Of a DNA stretch of 64,000 nucleotides, positions 24,997 to 36,839 are shown piece after piece (within the stretch, counting starts at the first letter, position 1; every line of letters begins with the position of its first letter). Below the pieces are notes generated by a model. That model had not been told where the DNA came from and searched no databases. It worked only from the letters and a program-made list of their open reading frames with translations. The position numbers and the translations under genes are program-made. The DNA comes from Ulota crispa (Eukaryota; Streptophyta; Bryopsida; Orthotrichales; Orthotrichaceae): NCBI GenBank assembly GCA_963920765.1, contig OY987243.1, positions 9,610,001 to 9,674,000 of the forward strand, given 5' to 3'.

Positions 24997-25150
24997 GGCC
25001 TCCTTCCATGTGAGGGGGTAGCTAGTGGATTTTAATTAGAGGACCGATAATTGGTTGGATCTGAATTCCAGTTTTCTGAACACCGATTCGACCGATTATC
25101 AATCCACTAATTTTAACTCCACCGCCCACCTCCTCACATGGAAGGAGGCC
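24997..25150. mobile_element. Short palindromic MITE (154 bp)
   Basis: A perfect 19-bp inverted repeat, GGCCTCCTTCCATGTGAGG and its complement, bounds the segment. A further inner repeat (TAGTGGATT) extends the symmetry. Superfamily is unknown. Confidence 0.7.
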
Positions 25151-25475
25151 CTTACTTTCTTGAAATGGTAACAATGTTTGCCATGAGTGCTTTGAGAAGG
25201 TGAGCAATGTATTGGCCCTGCAAGTGCCATGTGCCATGTTTTGCGGTGTGAGGCAAGGGTGCTTTTTCACATTTCAAAAATTCTCAAATTTCAAAATTTT
25301 ACTATCCAGAAATTTAATTTTGGAAATTTGAATTTAGATTTGGATTTAGAGACCCTGCTTTAGTCAAAGGGCCCAGGAAGATATTTCAATTGAACAATAA
25401 AAAAAAATAGGGGGCAAATAATTACTATTACCATCGGCTTCACATTAAGAAACAAGACGCATGGCACTCGAAATA
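25151..25475. other. Remnant of the GGAATTGATATGTG foldback family
   Basis: Segment 25285-25440 resembles the interior of the foldback MITEs (dark match around TTAGATTTGGATTTAGAGA) but the ends are lost. No gene is seen. Confidence 0.4.
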
Positions 25476-25804
25476 AGGTAGGAGGCTCATGAACCGACCA
25501 TCTAAGGGCTAAAACTGAAATTTTTGGAAAGGTGAAACTTCTTGAAATAATTTCTAGTAAATTTTGCGTGAAAGACAAGAGGAATTGGCATCTAACTAAA
25601 GTTGTCTCATATATTTTGGAGCTTTGTGAAATTAGTTCTGAAATTTTGAAGTTGAAGTGACATATGGCTCTAAAACTGCCCACCTCCTCAAATGTACACC
25701 ACTTATACATTGTAGAAGATTATGAAAAACAACATGTACAAACGGAGTACATTTGAGAAGGTGTGCGGTTTTAGAGCGTGAGCGCTTTTTAGAACCTCCC
25801 ACCC
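25476..25804. mobile_element. TA-flanked MITE, terminus AGGTAGGAGGCTCA (copy 3)
   Basis: It starts AGGTAGGAGGCTCATGAA and ends GAACCTCCCACCC, a slightly decayed complement. TA precedes the left end; the right TA has changed to AA. Length is 329 bp and the interior matches copies 1, 2 and 4. Confidence 0.7.
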
Positions 25805-25999
25805 AATGTTTTTTTTGAACCTCATGAGTCCACCTTGTTAGAAATTGAACCAATGCTCTTCTCTCCCTCTCACAATTCTCCATTCCTATGAGGGCATGTG
25901 GCATCTGGTAGGTGAAAAAAAAACACTGCTCCCACTCCCACCTTATTGCTCTTCCTCTGAAAAGGCAAAAAAAAATATTATAAATAATTAAAAACGCAT

Positions 26000-27382
26000 T
26001 CTTACTGGAGGATTGGATCCCTAGCTACGGAGCAGATTAAAGAGGCATGAGGCAGAATAGTTATGACGGGACAAGCTGGGACCCACCATGGGCAGAGACG
26101 AGTTCTGCCAAATTGGAAGAGGGTCTGACGAAGTCGCACCCGGGCCAGATGGGCAGAATGGATTCGATCAACCGGGTCTCGCCGGGTCCCACCGGGTCCC
26201 ACGGCGTCGTACGGGGAGGAAACCTGGCAGCGTCTTCTCTCTGGGACGCTGGACCCCTCGACTCGGACTCTCCACTCTCCAGAGTTCCAGACTCCAGAGG
26301 CTTCGGGAGCGCGACGGTTCCCCTGTTCCGTTCTGTTGCACCCGCAGCTTCACGCCTTCAATCCTCCATCATCCTGGAGGCTGGAGTGCTGCTGGACTGG
26401 AGCCTGGAGGGGCCGGAGCGGATCACATGACGACGCAAGCACGCCGGCAGGATCACCCCGTCCCCGGTCATTCAACACTCGTCAGCAATCGACAGACAGG
26501 GGTGGGTGGGTGGGTGGGCCCCATGCGCAGGCGCCCTTGCCCGGACGGACGTCGGTCTTACGCGCCCGAGGCGTCCCGATTGACCGACCGGAGTAGCGAC
26601 CGACGGAACACTCGCAAGTGATACTCGCAACTTCTCGCACCTCCGCCATCTTCGTGGGCGGGCGCCTTGTCCTTGTAGGAGTAACTTCGCCCTCCATCTT
26701 ACGTGGATCTCATTTTTGCCATTCTCCGTCCTCTGCTTTCGTCATATACTGTACTAATCGTTCCCTTCTTGAGCATAATCCAGCTGACCCGCTGCGCATA
26801 GATAGCGGAGCAGTCGCAACCCGAGCGTGTCATCCGGAAATGATGTTCGCGGTTTTGTAGTTGCAGCAGCAAGCCTACAGGCTGCGCTTTGGTGCTGTCG
26901 ATTGATCGGCATCATCGATTCTTCCCTCTCTTCTAAGTCAGTCGATTGATTATTCGCGCGGTGCTCGTTCTTGCTTTGTAGACTGGGCACTGGTCTTCCC
27001 TTCCGGTGTCAGATTGATCTCTGCCGGGGCGCAGGCAGGCTCGCATCACTTGGTGTGGGTCATCACAAGCGTGAATATTCGCTCTTATCTGGTTGTTGAC
27101 GACGTTTGATATAGAAACGCGGCGCCAGCCCCATTTTGTGCTCCTCCGTCACATACTACAAGTGTGGGTTTCCTTCCCCACTTGTTGTCGCTTCCAAGAT
27201 CCATTTCTTCACACATAGTGGAGCGGGGTGTTCTTTTTGAGAGTTGTCGTTGCCACTGCCACTGAGAGTTTCGGGCGGTCACCGACTTGGAGGATTCTAC
27301 TTGCCAAATAGAGGACCCTTCGATAGGGTTCGAGTAGCGCCGTAGGGTATCGCTTAGAACTTCAAGATTTCGTCGAGGCGTC
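26000..27382 (+). promoter_or_regulatory. GC-rich island: promoter and 5' leader of the HMA-domain gene
   Basis: Base composition changes sharply near 26000 from AT-rich to GC- and CpG-rich and stays so up to the start codon at 27383. Several frames are open for 60-177 codons on both strands, as expected by chance in GC-rich DNA, and none has a recognisable domain. The transcription start cannot be placed. Confidence 0.5.
26499..26518 (+). promoter_or_regulatory. Potential G-quadruplex motif
   Basis: Five G runs (GGGG then four GGG) are separated by single T, a classic short-loop quadruplex pattern, about 870 bp upstream of the HMA gene start codon. Confidence 0.7.
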
Positions 27383-28856
27383 ATGGCGACTTTGCTGGGG
27401 CCGGAGGTGCGTAACCATGACTACAACTCTTTTGTTTCTTGCGTTTGACGTCCAAGGAGGAGGCATTTTTTTTCTTCTTTGTTTGCAGTTATTGTGTGAC
27501 TAACTTTAGGTGGTGTTGGTGATTATTTGTGCAGTCATTCTACGGCCGGCACGAGCCGTCTTGGATGGGCCATCACAGACCCTATTTCGTGGACGGTCCT
27601 TACGTGGGCTTCCATGACGTGCATGTGTTTTCGCAAGACGGGTTATATGCGTTTAGCCCCTATGCACCTCCATATCCGGAGCCGCTGGCGAGGATACCTC
27701 GCGCCTCTAGTGCCATGGCCGCGTTCGGCCATTACACGGACGCGCCGTTTCTGGAGCCGCTGGGCCGGCCTGGTCCACTTCGATCCTCTAGTGCCATCCC
27801 TACCTTTGCCTTCCACGATGTGCCTCATGGCCCAGCAAGGTCATCGTCGAGTTCCATCCCTCCGCTTCGAGAATCTCGTCCCAAGCAGCAGCAGCAGCAG
27901 CACAAAGTGGCTCCTGTAAGCCTCAATCAATCTCTTCATCCCTTCCGGCAAGATCTGGCTTGTTTATATTTGTCTTAACCAAGTATTGAGGCCTGATATT
28001 TTATCTTCTGCATTTCAGGAAATTGAGTTGAGAGTGCCGATGACAAGCAGTAATTGCGAACAGAAACTGAAGGAGGCTTTATGGAAACTACCAGGTAAGA
28101 ACACACGCTTCTTTGGCCATTTGGAGGCGTCTGTCTCTCTTTGAAAAGAAACTTTGGTCATGGGGTTTCCAAGCAGTGACTGACTTTTAGTTATGGGTAA
28201 TTGTTGCAGGCGTTACTGGTGTTATGGCCGACAAACGCTCATCGATGGTGACAGTGAGCGGCAAGGTAGATCCTCAAGTAGTGTTGAAGCAAGCGCAGAA
28301 GGTGAAGAGGAAAGCCGATTTCTGGACAAAGGATATTTACAGTCGGGCGTTCATCGACTTTATCCAATCGAAGACCGGCCGAGCTGAGCCGGAGCTCGAG
28401 GTGACGTCGTCATACCATCAGCACGCCCTTTCGGAGGAAGGCGACCTCCATCACCACGCTTACGAAGAAAGCGAGAATTTATCTTCCTACGAGGAGTATG
28501 CTGGGTATTCAGAGCACGACGAGCTTGAAATGGAGCGCCCCTCTTCGCACACCCATTTCGAGAGCCAAGAGTACCACAACCAGTTCAACTATGGTTCACG
28601 CACCGACATGGACATGCCCTATGGTATGCCCGCGTCAAGTTCATTCGGCCATGTCGAGCACTCTTACGGAACCGTGGATGATAGACCACGCTATGAATCA
28701 TCGCCTTACTACGAGCATGCACAGACTTCGTTCGAAGAGCGAGTGCCATACTACGAGAGGTACGGCGATTCGAGCTCATATAGGCCTAGTCAGGGATATG
28801 GTCCATCCGGACTGTCGAATCCAGGGTACGTCAAGCACGTCATCAGCGACTACTGA
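27383..28856 (+). CDS. HMA-domain (heavy-metal-associated fold) protein, HPP/HIPP-like, with degenerate metal site
   Basis: Four exons give a 375-residue protein: 27383-27406, 27535-27915, 28019-28094 and 28210-28856. The introns (128, 103 and 115 bp) all have GT-AG ends and the frame is continuous. Residues 136-199 resemble a ferredoxin-like HMA domain (ELRVPM, then LKEALWKLPGVTGV, then VTVSGKVDPQVVLKQAQKVKRKADFW), a plant HPP/HIPP hallmark. The family's metal-binding CxxC is here SSNC: the first cysteine is Ser145 and only Cys148 remains, so copper/zinc binding in the usual way is doubtful. The N-terminal 135 residues are rich in Pro, His and Ser with a short poly-Gln. The tail after 200 is rich in His, Glu, Ser and Tyr and ends VISDY, with no CaaX prenylation box. 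Transcription probably starts in the GC island upstream. Function is unknown; a protein-interaction role is inference. The 8-residue first exon is supported by a good donor (GAG/GTGCGT) and phase, but is the least certain part. Confidence 0.8.
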
Positions 28857-29400
28857 GCAGGTGATTCATAAATCTGGTGGTTGACAATGGGACCACCACA
28901 GCAGCAGGGCAATTGTTGACAAGCACAATCATGAAGCACTATCGATCGACCTTCTCCGGACAATGTGAAAACAGCAATCGCGGCTTCCTCACTGACCCTC
29001 TTACCGACCCCTAATCACAGTACCGAGTGCTCCAGAGTTTTGGTAGTTTGTTGAATCGCCGGTGCTGATTAGAGCAATTATTATTCCAATTTTGATACCT
29101 AACCCTTTTAGTGTAACATCATGGTGATGAGTGACCTCGATCATTCAGGTGCACAGGGTTCCATCCCTTTTAGTTGGAGGGGCGCCTGCACGCTTAAATC
29201 AGCCAAGTGTGGTGGCGGAGCCTCACCTCGCCCAATGTTATCGGCCAGACAATTTGTACAATAGTAAATCTTTTTACACACTTTACAGTCTCCTGATTCT
29301 CCTGCTTCTGCTGTGTCGTGAAATACGTTGAGATCGTTTGTGTGTTGCCAGCCATTCTCTTCGTTTTTTGAGTCCGTCAATCGGTTCATAGGTCGATCTC
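28857..29400 (+). other. Probable 3' UTR and downstream region of the HMA gene
   Basis: Mixed composition follows the stop codon. TGTAA-type and AT-rich segments around 29110 and 29255-29280 could serve polyadenylation, but no single signal is convincing. Confidence 0.4.
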
Positions 29401-31874
29401 AGTCGTCTGAGATTGCTCCGTGCAGGATCTGGTCAGCGACGCATTCTTGCGCTTCGGCCTCATCATGGTGCGTCACTGATTTTTTGTGTTCGCCCTAATT
29501 CAGTTTTCTCAGCTTCCCCCTTGATTGCTTTACCATGTTCCATTAAATGCTGCTGAGATTTAGTACAACGTTATCTGTCTCTCTCTCATCCTTCGTTAGT
29601 TTGTTAATGACACGACGAGTGTACCCTTCCGAATGGATGTTGGAGCACCTAATGCCGTTGCTTAGAACTCACAAGTTTGCAGAGCTTAGACAAGGTACAA
29701 ATCTCACTTACTCACATCTTACATTTGCTATTCTTGCAACGGTTGATTGCAAGTGTGGGTTAACTAACAATAGGTTTACATGGGTATTGGTGTGATCGTA
29801 CAAGTATGGAATCTTCCACTATGAACAACTTATCTCCTTCTGCAGTGAACTTCACAGCAAGCTTCAGAGCTTGTATTAATCAGCACAAATAGAGAACAGT
29901 GGTAGGGTACACGTCAAGAAATTGGTTATTTTGCCTGAGTTGCCTCTCATGGCCGAACAGTTGAAACCACCTAAGCATCGATCAAAGAGTAATCATCCAC
30001 TTATTAAACTGCTGCCCACGTGTCGCAAGGCGGGATACGGGGATATTTAAGGCTGGTATGCGCTCTGCGTGCCTGACAGCCTGGTACCATGGATCCAATG
30101 TTAAATATTCAACTTGCGCATCTGGTGACGTGGCATAGAGAACGTCGTGGTGGCTGCTCGTTGAGTGGTCGGCGTATTTTCTGGGCACACTAAGCCTAAC
30201 TTACATCAGGATGCGAACTCGTCTCCTCCTCGGGGGTTGAAGTTATTATTTTTTTCTTTCATTCTTTTTTACGTGGGGTCCACTGTCCTGCCTTTCAAAA
30301 TTGCGTGCTGAGATTTGAATGCATCTCTGGGACCTGATTCGCCAAGTTGCATCGTGTGCATGCGTGCAACTTTCTCCCAAGGACTGGTGGCTACGGCAAG
30401 GAAATGACTACCACCGCAAGTGTGATATTCTAATTCCTACCCTTGCTGACTTGGGAATTTTAACTCTTCTACGTTGACACTTTCAAATGGATGATCCTAT
30501 TGCTCAAGTAACCAACCAACCCAACAGGCGTCTCAAAACAAGGTCTTTTAGTGAAAATTTGCAAGTATCTTCCTAAGAAACCCAAATAATCTACACACGT
30601 AGCAAGGTGCGCAAAAATACAAGCATGGGCTTTCGTGCGTGACATAATGAGGAAACTAAATTGTCAAGAATCAAAATTTCTACCGGAAAAAGGTATGAAA
30701 AATGCCCAAAGGGATTGACGTGCAAAAAGTACCTAACTTTGAAACCCAACTACGGGCACACGATGTCTTTGCCGAGCCAATAATCCCAAATGCTCTTCAA
30801 CTTGAAATATTCTCTACCAATGCTACGAACGTAAACTCTTGTTACTTTTGAGATCACATGATTTTCATCACTTCACCTGAAAGGGCAAGGAGCCTTAAAT
30901 CCCATTTTTCAACTAACTCGCACAGACGGCCGGAGTGAATTGACCCCCTCAATGCCCCTTGTCTGGATGAATGTGGCAGCGGAGCTCTGTCCATCTCACA
31001 TCCATGTCTTGGGTCAGGGAGGAAAGCTCTTTGATTCTAAAAGGAATAGTTTGCCCTTTTTTTTTTTTTTAGTGTTCAACCTTATATACTCTTCCCGAGT
31101 TGTAAACTAAATCAGGGATTCTGAATCCAAATGTGAAGTCAAAATTTCCAAATTCAATCTCATAATGATAAATTTCTGAACTCTCAGAATTTCTGAAATG
31201 TGAAAAAGTGAAGCTTTTTCATCTTGGCTCCACAACCTCCTAAAACAGGTGACTGAGCTCCCAGCCCCATTTCATCCAGGAAAAGGACAATTGTCATCCG
31301 AAGAAGCAAAACAATTACTTCTTTTGTATGTAGAGATGTTGTTAGTGCAATTCGGTAGTAAGGAACGAATACAGAACCTGGGGTGTCTTTTGACTCGTGA
31401 GTGCATCTGTGCAATCAAAGTAATGCTGATGTGGGCTCCTGTGATAGGAGGGATGTTGATTTTTGGGGTGGAATGATGAGGGTGCAGGGGTACAAAGATG
31501 AGCACATCCTTTTCGCAAATACATATGGCGCAAATGGCTTGCCCTGTCTCTCTCTCTTTTCTGGCTGTCTCTCTTGGCTACTGACGTTTTCTAACATTGC
31601 TTTCTGTCCCTGGAACATGATGCCCTTCTGCACCACATAGTTGGAGACCCATACAATCCACGTTCCCCTTTCACCGCACCCGTCTGGCTCTCTTGGTCCC
31701 ACTCTTGGTGGAAACCCTCAGCTCTGGTTCCTGAGGGACGGTTCTCACTTTCGTCCCACGTCCTATCTCTGCATGTCCCAGGTACAGTGTCAGACCCTGA
31801 CTTTGTTGCGTCGTAAAGGACAAAACAAAGTAATAAAACAATGCTCAAATATTTAATGCAAAACAACATTGTTA
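29401..31874. other. Unassigned region of intermediate GC, no gene recognised
   Basis: Several 60-104 codon open frames overlap on both strands, but no domain or splice-consistent gene could be built. Around 31080-31190 there is a remnant of the GGAATTGATATGTG foldback family interior. Confidence 0.35.
30011..30134. promoter_or_regulatory. Promoter-like cluster: two ACGTG boxes and a TATTTAA
   Basis: CCACGTGTCG (30016-30025, a G-box/ABRE-like core), TATTTAA (30044-30050) and GACGTGGC (30127-30134) lie within 125 bp in a locally GC-rich patch. Such motifs are typical of plant promoters, but no downstream gene was recognised on either strand, so function is speculative. Confidence 0.3.
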
Positions 31875-32209
31875 GAGCATTTTCACCACAACTGCAGGAG
31901 TTCATCCCAGGGAAACATCCCGACTATAGTTTCCTACATTGATTTGAGATGTCTTTGACCTAAGTCAACAATAGTGTTCAATCAATGAGAAACCTTCTTG
32001 TTTGAAAAAGTAGATAGATTCTCTATCATGACTTACTCAGCCTATTAATTGATGAAAGTTAAGTAGTATTTGCAAGAGTTGCCCTACACGGGGAAAGTGG
32101 AAATTTTGCAATGCAGGAGGGAATAGTTTGGCAAGTCTGAGTATCACTTGTCCCCTTTTCATCTAAAAGTGACTCTAACACGTGTTTTGCTAGACAAGTG
32201 AAGATGCTC
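31875..32209. mobile_element. PIF/Harbinger-like MITE, TIR GAGCATYTTCAC, TTA duplication
   Basis: It starts GAGCATTTTCACC and ends GTGAAGATGCTC. TTA lies exactly outside both ends (31872-31874 and 32210-32212). Length is 335 bp with no coding capacity. Confidence 0.7.
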
Positions 32210-32334
32210 TTAGGACTTGACTCTCACTTCAAGTCTATGTTTTTGTTACACCCAATCCTTGGAATAAGGTCCCCCATTTTTTATATCAAACTTTTCAAAA
32301 GTATTGAATATGCAAACATTTCTAAAAGCACTAA

Positions 32335-32795
32335 TGCCGGGGGCCTCACAGAGCGGTAAACCGGCATTTTAAACCGGATGTTTGGAAAGACGTCATTTCC
32401 AACTTGCGGTTTCTAAATTTCAAGCCTCATAGGACCAGCTAGACCATTGCTTTCTCAATTACTTTTCAAACTTTTAGTTCACATTACTCTTGACCTATGA
32501 CCTTGGGAACCACATTTCAAGCTTAAATTAGAGCTAGGACTATGCTTAAGTTCAAGCGAGGGGACTCTTATAACGAATCATGTGGAGGAAGTGCCATTTG
32601 GCATCCTTACATAGATTTGTTAACTAAAAAGGGAGCTCCTGCTGAAAACGTCGGTTTCACAGCTTCAGAACCGACGTTTCCAGCAGGAGCTGGAAAACAG
32701 AAAAGTGGCTTGAAAAAGTAGCAATCTCAGCCTGGAAAAGGGCTCCGACTGCAAAAACGCTGGTTTGAAACCCTATGTGGCCCGGCCTTGAGATT
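32335..32795. mobile_element. Inverted-repeat element, GCCGGG-type ends, containing a strong hairpin
   Basis: The left part (GCCGGGGGCCTCACAGAG...AAACCGG) and the right part (complement GGCCGGGCCACATAGGG...AAACCAGC) are imperfect inverted repeats about 35 bp long. No target duplication could be defined. The superfamily is unknown. Confidence 0.45.
32634..32691. repeat. 23-bp-arm hairpin with 12-nt loop
   Basis: The left arm 32634-32656 (AGCTCCTGCTGAAAACGTCG...) and right arm 32669-32691 are complementary at 22 of 23 positions. The single difference would be a G-U pair in RNA on one strand. It is compact enough to form a stable stem-loop. Confidence 0.85.
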
Positions 32796-32799
32796 TGAG

Positions 32800-33761
32800 A
32801 GATACTGGAAAGTTTTAAGTCCTCACTGGATTAGTCTTGAGTTACTGCCTCTCAACCAATCAAAGCTTGAGAAATTGATAATATGTGGGACATAGAGCCT
32901 GCATTAGTGCTCATCATCTCATTTTTTACTTTGCTATATATTAGAATTGGGTTCTTCCAACAGTAAGGACAATTTTTTGCAATCACTGGCATGGATTTTC
33001 TTTTTAAAATTTAAAATTAGTGTAGTTTGCAGTATTTGTTAAAAAAACTGAAGCTATTTACATCCATAAATCAGTAAACTATAGATAAAGCAGCATGTGT
33101 TCATTCAATGGTACAACTTTCATTCAAATGTGACAACGCAATCGTTTCATTTGCTCAAAAAAGAAAAATTTCTTCCTAAGAGTTTCAATTGTTTTTCCAT
33201 CTAAAATTGCAAATATGGAAAATATCATTGCGAACAAAAACTTTGAAGAATCACTCTATATCAACCAACCGATGTGCACATCATTACAAGATTTTAGTGG
33301 TGTTAATATGTCCATGTTACAACATGGATTAGCAAAGAAATGTGACAGTGTAAATCGCAAGATCTTACAAACAACATACAGTATGTCATCTAATGACTTT
33401 ATTGAGGATACCAAAAAGGACATAGTCATTTACACATGAACTATTTAAAAAACTATAGAGTACCATGATAATAAAACATTATAAACTCGGATATGTTTCA
33501 ACCAAGAGATGTACAATTTTAATTTCAATAAGAATACTGTATCATCAGTACAGTGATAATCTAATATTACTTATTAATTCAATGATATCACTATTGTTAT
33601 AAAATTATTAGAGAACATTTCTCACTAGCCAAGTTCTATTTTATCACGCTCCACGTAACTATATGTGACTATTGGGATTGGAGGGAGTTTTTCAACTCAA
33701 CTGAGTACATCTCATCCCTAGGATTCTGCACAATAAGAGAGGAAGTGATGGTGTGAGAGTA
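32800..33761. other. Gene-free AT-rich stretch
   Basis: A 74-codon open frame at 33215-33439 has no recognisable motif. Nothing else is seen. Confidence 0.35.
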
Positions 33762-34088
33762 AGGTAGGAGGCTCATAAATGGAGCATCTAAGGGCTGAAA
33801 CTGAATTTTGGGTAGGTGAAACTCCTTGAAATGATTTTCAGTAAACTTTCCTTGAAAGACAAGAAGAATTCGTATCTAATCCAAGTTGTTTCATATTTTT
33901 TGAAACTTTGTGGAATTAGTTATGAATATTTGAAGTGGAAAGGCCATAGGGCTCTAAAATGGAGCACCTCCTCAAATGTATATGGGCTGTACATTGTTGA
34001 AGGGCTATGAAAAACAAGATATACAACATACATACATTTGAGGAGGTGCTCCAAATTTGAGCCTGCTCCAAATTTGAGTCTCCTACCT
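33762..34088. mobile_element. TA-flanked MITE, terminus AGGTAGGAGGCTCA (copy 4)
   Basis: It starts AGGTAGGAGGCTCATAAA and ends GAGTCTCCTACCT, with TA on both sides. Length is 327 bp, with the same orientation as copy 3. Confidence 0.8.
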
Positions 34089-35740
34089 TACCTGTTCATG
34101 AAATTTAGAGTGTGTTCATGCCACGTAAGGAAGAATGTTCTTTTGAAGGTGGTACTCCTTGTTAGCATGTGGCGTAGCATAAAAGCGAACCATTGTACAA
34201 CATTAGAAGAAAAGAGTGGTGGAGGCCGGAGGGCAGTGCCCACGGATTTTGAGCTTCCTCTGCAAAAATCCTTCATTTTTCATTTTGAAACGGTTTTTGA
34301 GTGCATACATCTGATATTCCTGTATAGTCTGTATTGTAATTAGGAGTTTCCTGAAGATTTAACCGATTTTTATTTGGTTAATTCAAATTTTAACTAGTTT
34401 TTTGACATTTCATTTGGCTGACTTTCTATTGTTTTTTGGATCTCCCTGCTCATTGGAGGAGGGCATGCTACTGCTATAGTCTTTTGAACATTCTTACAAT
34501 TCCTCTCCTCAATCTCCTTAATCTTTCAATAACACTATCTTGTAGTACAATGGTGCCTCCATAGGATTAACCTATGTAACAAAAATGCTTCCCTAACATG
34601 ACTCTCCCTGTCCCAGTCAAGCCAGGAACATGTGTTCTTTGCCTGGGTAAGAAAAAATGTTTCCATAAGAAAAAAGCACCTCTTGCATTAATGTCCAAGG
34701 GCTGCTTTATGAACAAAAAGTGTTTATGTAAGAGAAATTTGCCTTTATGGTGCCCCACATGCAGGGAGGAAGTCTAGAAACATGGCTTTGCTACGGTGAA
34801 TGCTTCTGTAAGATGAAAATAAATTTTGTCCGGATGCCTTCATGTTAACCAGGCACTACTGTATAAGGGCCCCCATGTGGCAACACAATACAAAACATCT
34901 TGTTCCAACCTATTTCCAATCAATTGACATTTGGTTTTGTTGACAATACCAGGCATAAGTCCTGTAAATTTGGCTACAAGATTGAAAAACCAAGATTTGG
35001 AGAGTAGGTTTAAAATTGAGGATAACTAACCATGTCATTGAAGATTATTTCTTCTAATTATTTATAAAAAAATCAAGAGAGGGATTAGATTTTGAGAAAA
35101 TTTCAGATGTTTGGATATCCTTTTCTTAAGTCTCTTCCTTTGTCACTAAAAAAGACAAACTTGTATGTAGCTACGATACGGGTATCAAAGTTCTTTTTTT
35201 CTTTTTTGACATTTTCTTCAAAAGAAGTAGCAGGTGGAAGTGCATTCAAACTGAAGTGTAACCAGGATTATTGTGAACCAGTTGTTACACCAAAACTTGG
35301 AATGCATGCTGTATGGATGACTGGGTTCATGTCCCCCAGATGTGGTGGTTTTGTCTTGGTACAGTACTAAAGACCAAAACAACCCCAATGCCAAACATAT
35401 CTGAAAGCAATGGTGCAGTTGGGACTTGGCCATGGCTCCATGCCAAGCGGTACTGGTACTGCAGGTGCGTTTATTAGTTGGTTTTCTCATCATTCAGTAT
35501 CAGCAGCTTGCTGCGCTTATTGGTGCCAGCAGGCTCTTGTGGTACATTGCACTTGTTGCACTCAGGAAGTACTAAGAACGCCAAGGTAGAAAACTGGGTC
35601 CTGCTCACCTGAATTCCTTGCTCATAAACTTTACACCAAACATGTGAATTATGTGATATGATTCTTTCTTCACTCCCATGGTCTTCCAAAGGACTAAATA
35701 AATTGGAACCGTGACCCCCATATGTGATTTTCAAAGTGAG
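34089..35740. other. Gene-free stretch
   Basis: Open frames of 60-101 codons on both strands carry no recognisable domain. No repeat family was recognised apart from simple A/T runs. Confidence 0.35.
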
Positions 35741-36631
35741 TTAAAACTTTAAGGACTGCACCCAGTTTCAGAAAACCCACTCAAAACAAGGGCGACAAAT
35801 TTAGATGTGCAGTTGAATCAAATATGACCTAATCTGAACAATCCAATCGTACAAATGTGAAGAACACCTTGTTTTTTTGGTCTGGTATCAAAATTTCAGC
35901 TAGATCTACCATTGGAGGTGAAATATTATAATGATTGAATGAATTATATGTGGAGAATCTCTAGTTTTTCATGCTTGTCTGGTTTGGATGGTAACGCTTC
36001 ATGCAAGCTTTGATTGAAAAGAGCCTTACATTTCTAAAAAGTAGGGTTTCCCACCTTTCTAATAAGACTAGTTTCACACAAAATAGATAAAAATAGCAAT
36101 CACAAGGTGTAGCTAAGTGAACAAAAAAGGTAAAAAATCTTACTTCATTTGCTACCCTACAACGGTTCTACAAGAAATTTGATAACTGTTATGAAAAATC
36201 CGATTGGTGAAAACACTCAAGAGTTGGCCTTAAATGTAGGGTGACAAATTTTAAAAATGAAATGACAACACCATTTTAGTAGATCTCTAAACACTACAAT
36301 TATACTATTACCATATAGGAAAACAATACAAGCGTATTTCTTAAGCAATTTGAAATTTGACCTTGTTCTTGCATATTTGATGTGTTGTGTTGCTTTGATC
36401 CATCTTTGACAAAAAAAATCAATACATATATTTTGAGGCCATGTTATATAAACACTATTATTTGATAAGTCACATACCCAATTTCATTGTTATTTTTTAG
36501 ATGGATGCAAAATTCTTGTGATCACAAGTATTCTTCAAGACCAGTTTCCAAATTGTTGAGCGATTTTGATATACATGCCAAAAACTACTCCTTGCAACCA
36601 AAATATGGTCTTGTGGTCCTTAAAGGGTTAA
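35741..36631. mobile_element. TTAA element, family B (891 bp), inverted sibling of 19855-20741
   Basis: It starts TTAAAACTTTAAGGACTG and ends GGTCCTTAAAGGGTTAA. It matches 19855-20741 in reverse orientation along its length. The left terminus has two changes in CCC. Confidence 0.8.
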
Positions 36632-36759
36632 TGTGGCTGGAAATGCTACTAAAAGTGCTAAATCTTGAAATTCAGCTCAGTGTTATGTACTTTTAATAGC
36701 AAGATGAGAAATTTTGTACTTTTTTTTGCTAAATTCAATCATGATTGTGAACTCTAGTC

Positions 36760-36839
36760 TTAACCCCTCAACGCCCCAGCAACAAAATTTGGCTCCCTTT
36801 TCCGTGTGCTTTGTGATACCCGGGGCGTTGAGGGGTTAA
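36760..36839. mobile_element. Minimal TTAA element (80 bp)
   Basis: It consists of TTAA, CCCCTCAACGCCCC, a ~44-bp core, GGGGCGTTGAGGGG and TTAA. The 14-bp terminal inverted repeat is perfect. It is the smallest clear member of the TTAA group here. Confidence 0.85.

Noticed and set aside
26047-26860. Overlapping open frames of 61-177 codons in the GC island
   Set aside because: All frames on both strands are open as expected in GC-rich DNA; no domain and no consistent splice model.
31184-31905. Overlapping 60-104 codon open frames on both strands
   Set aside because: No recognisable domain and no coherent exon structure; probably chance.
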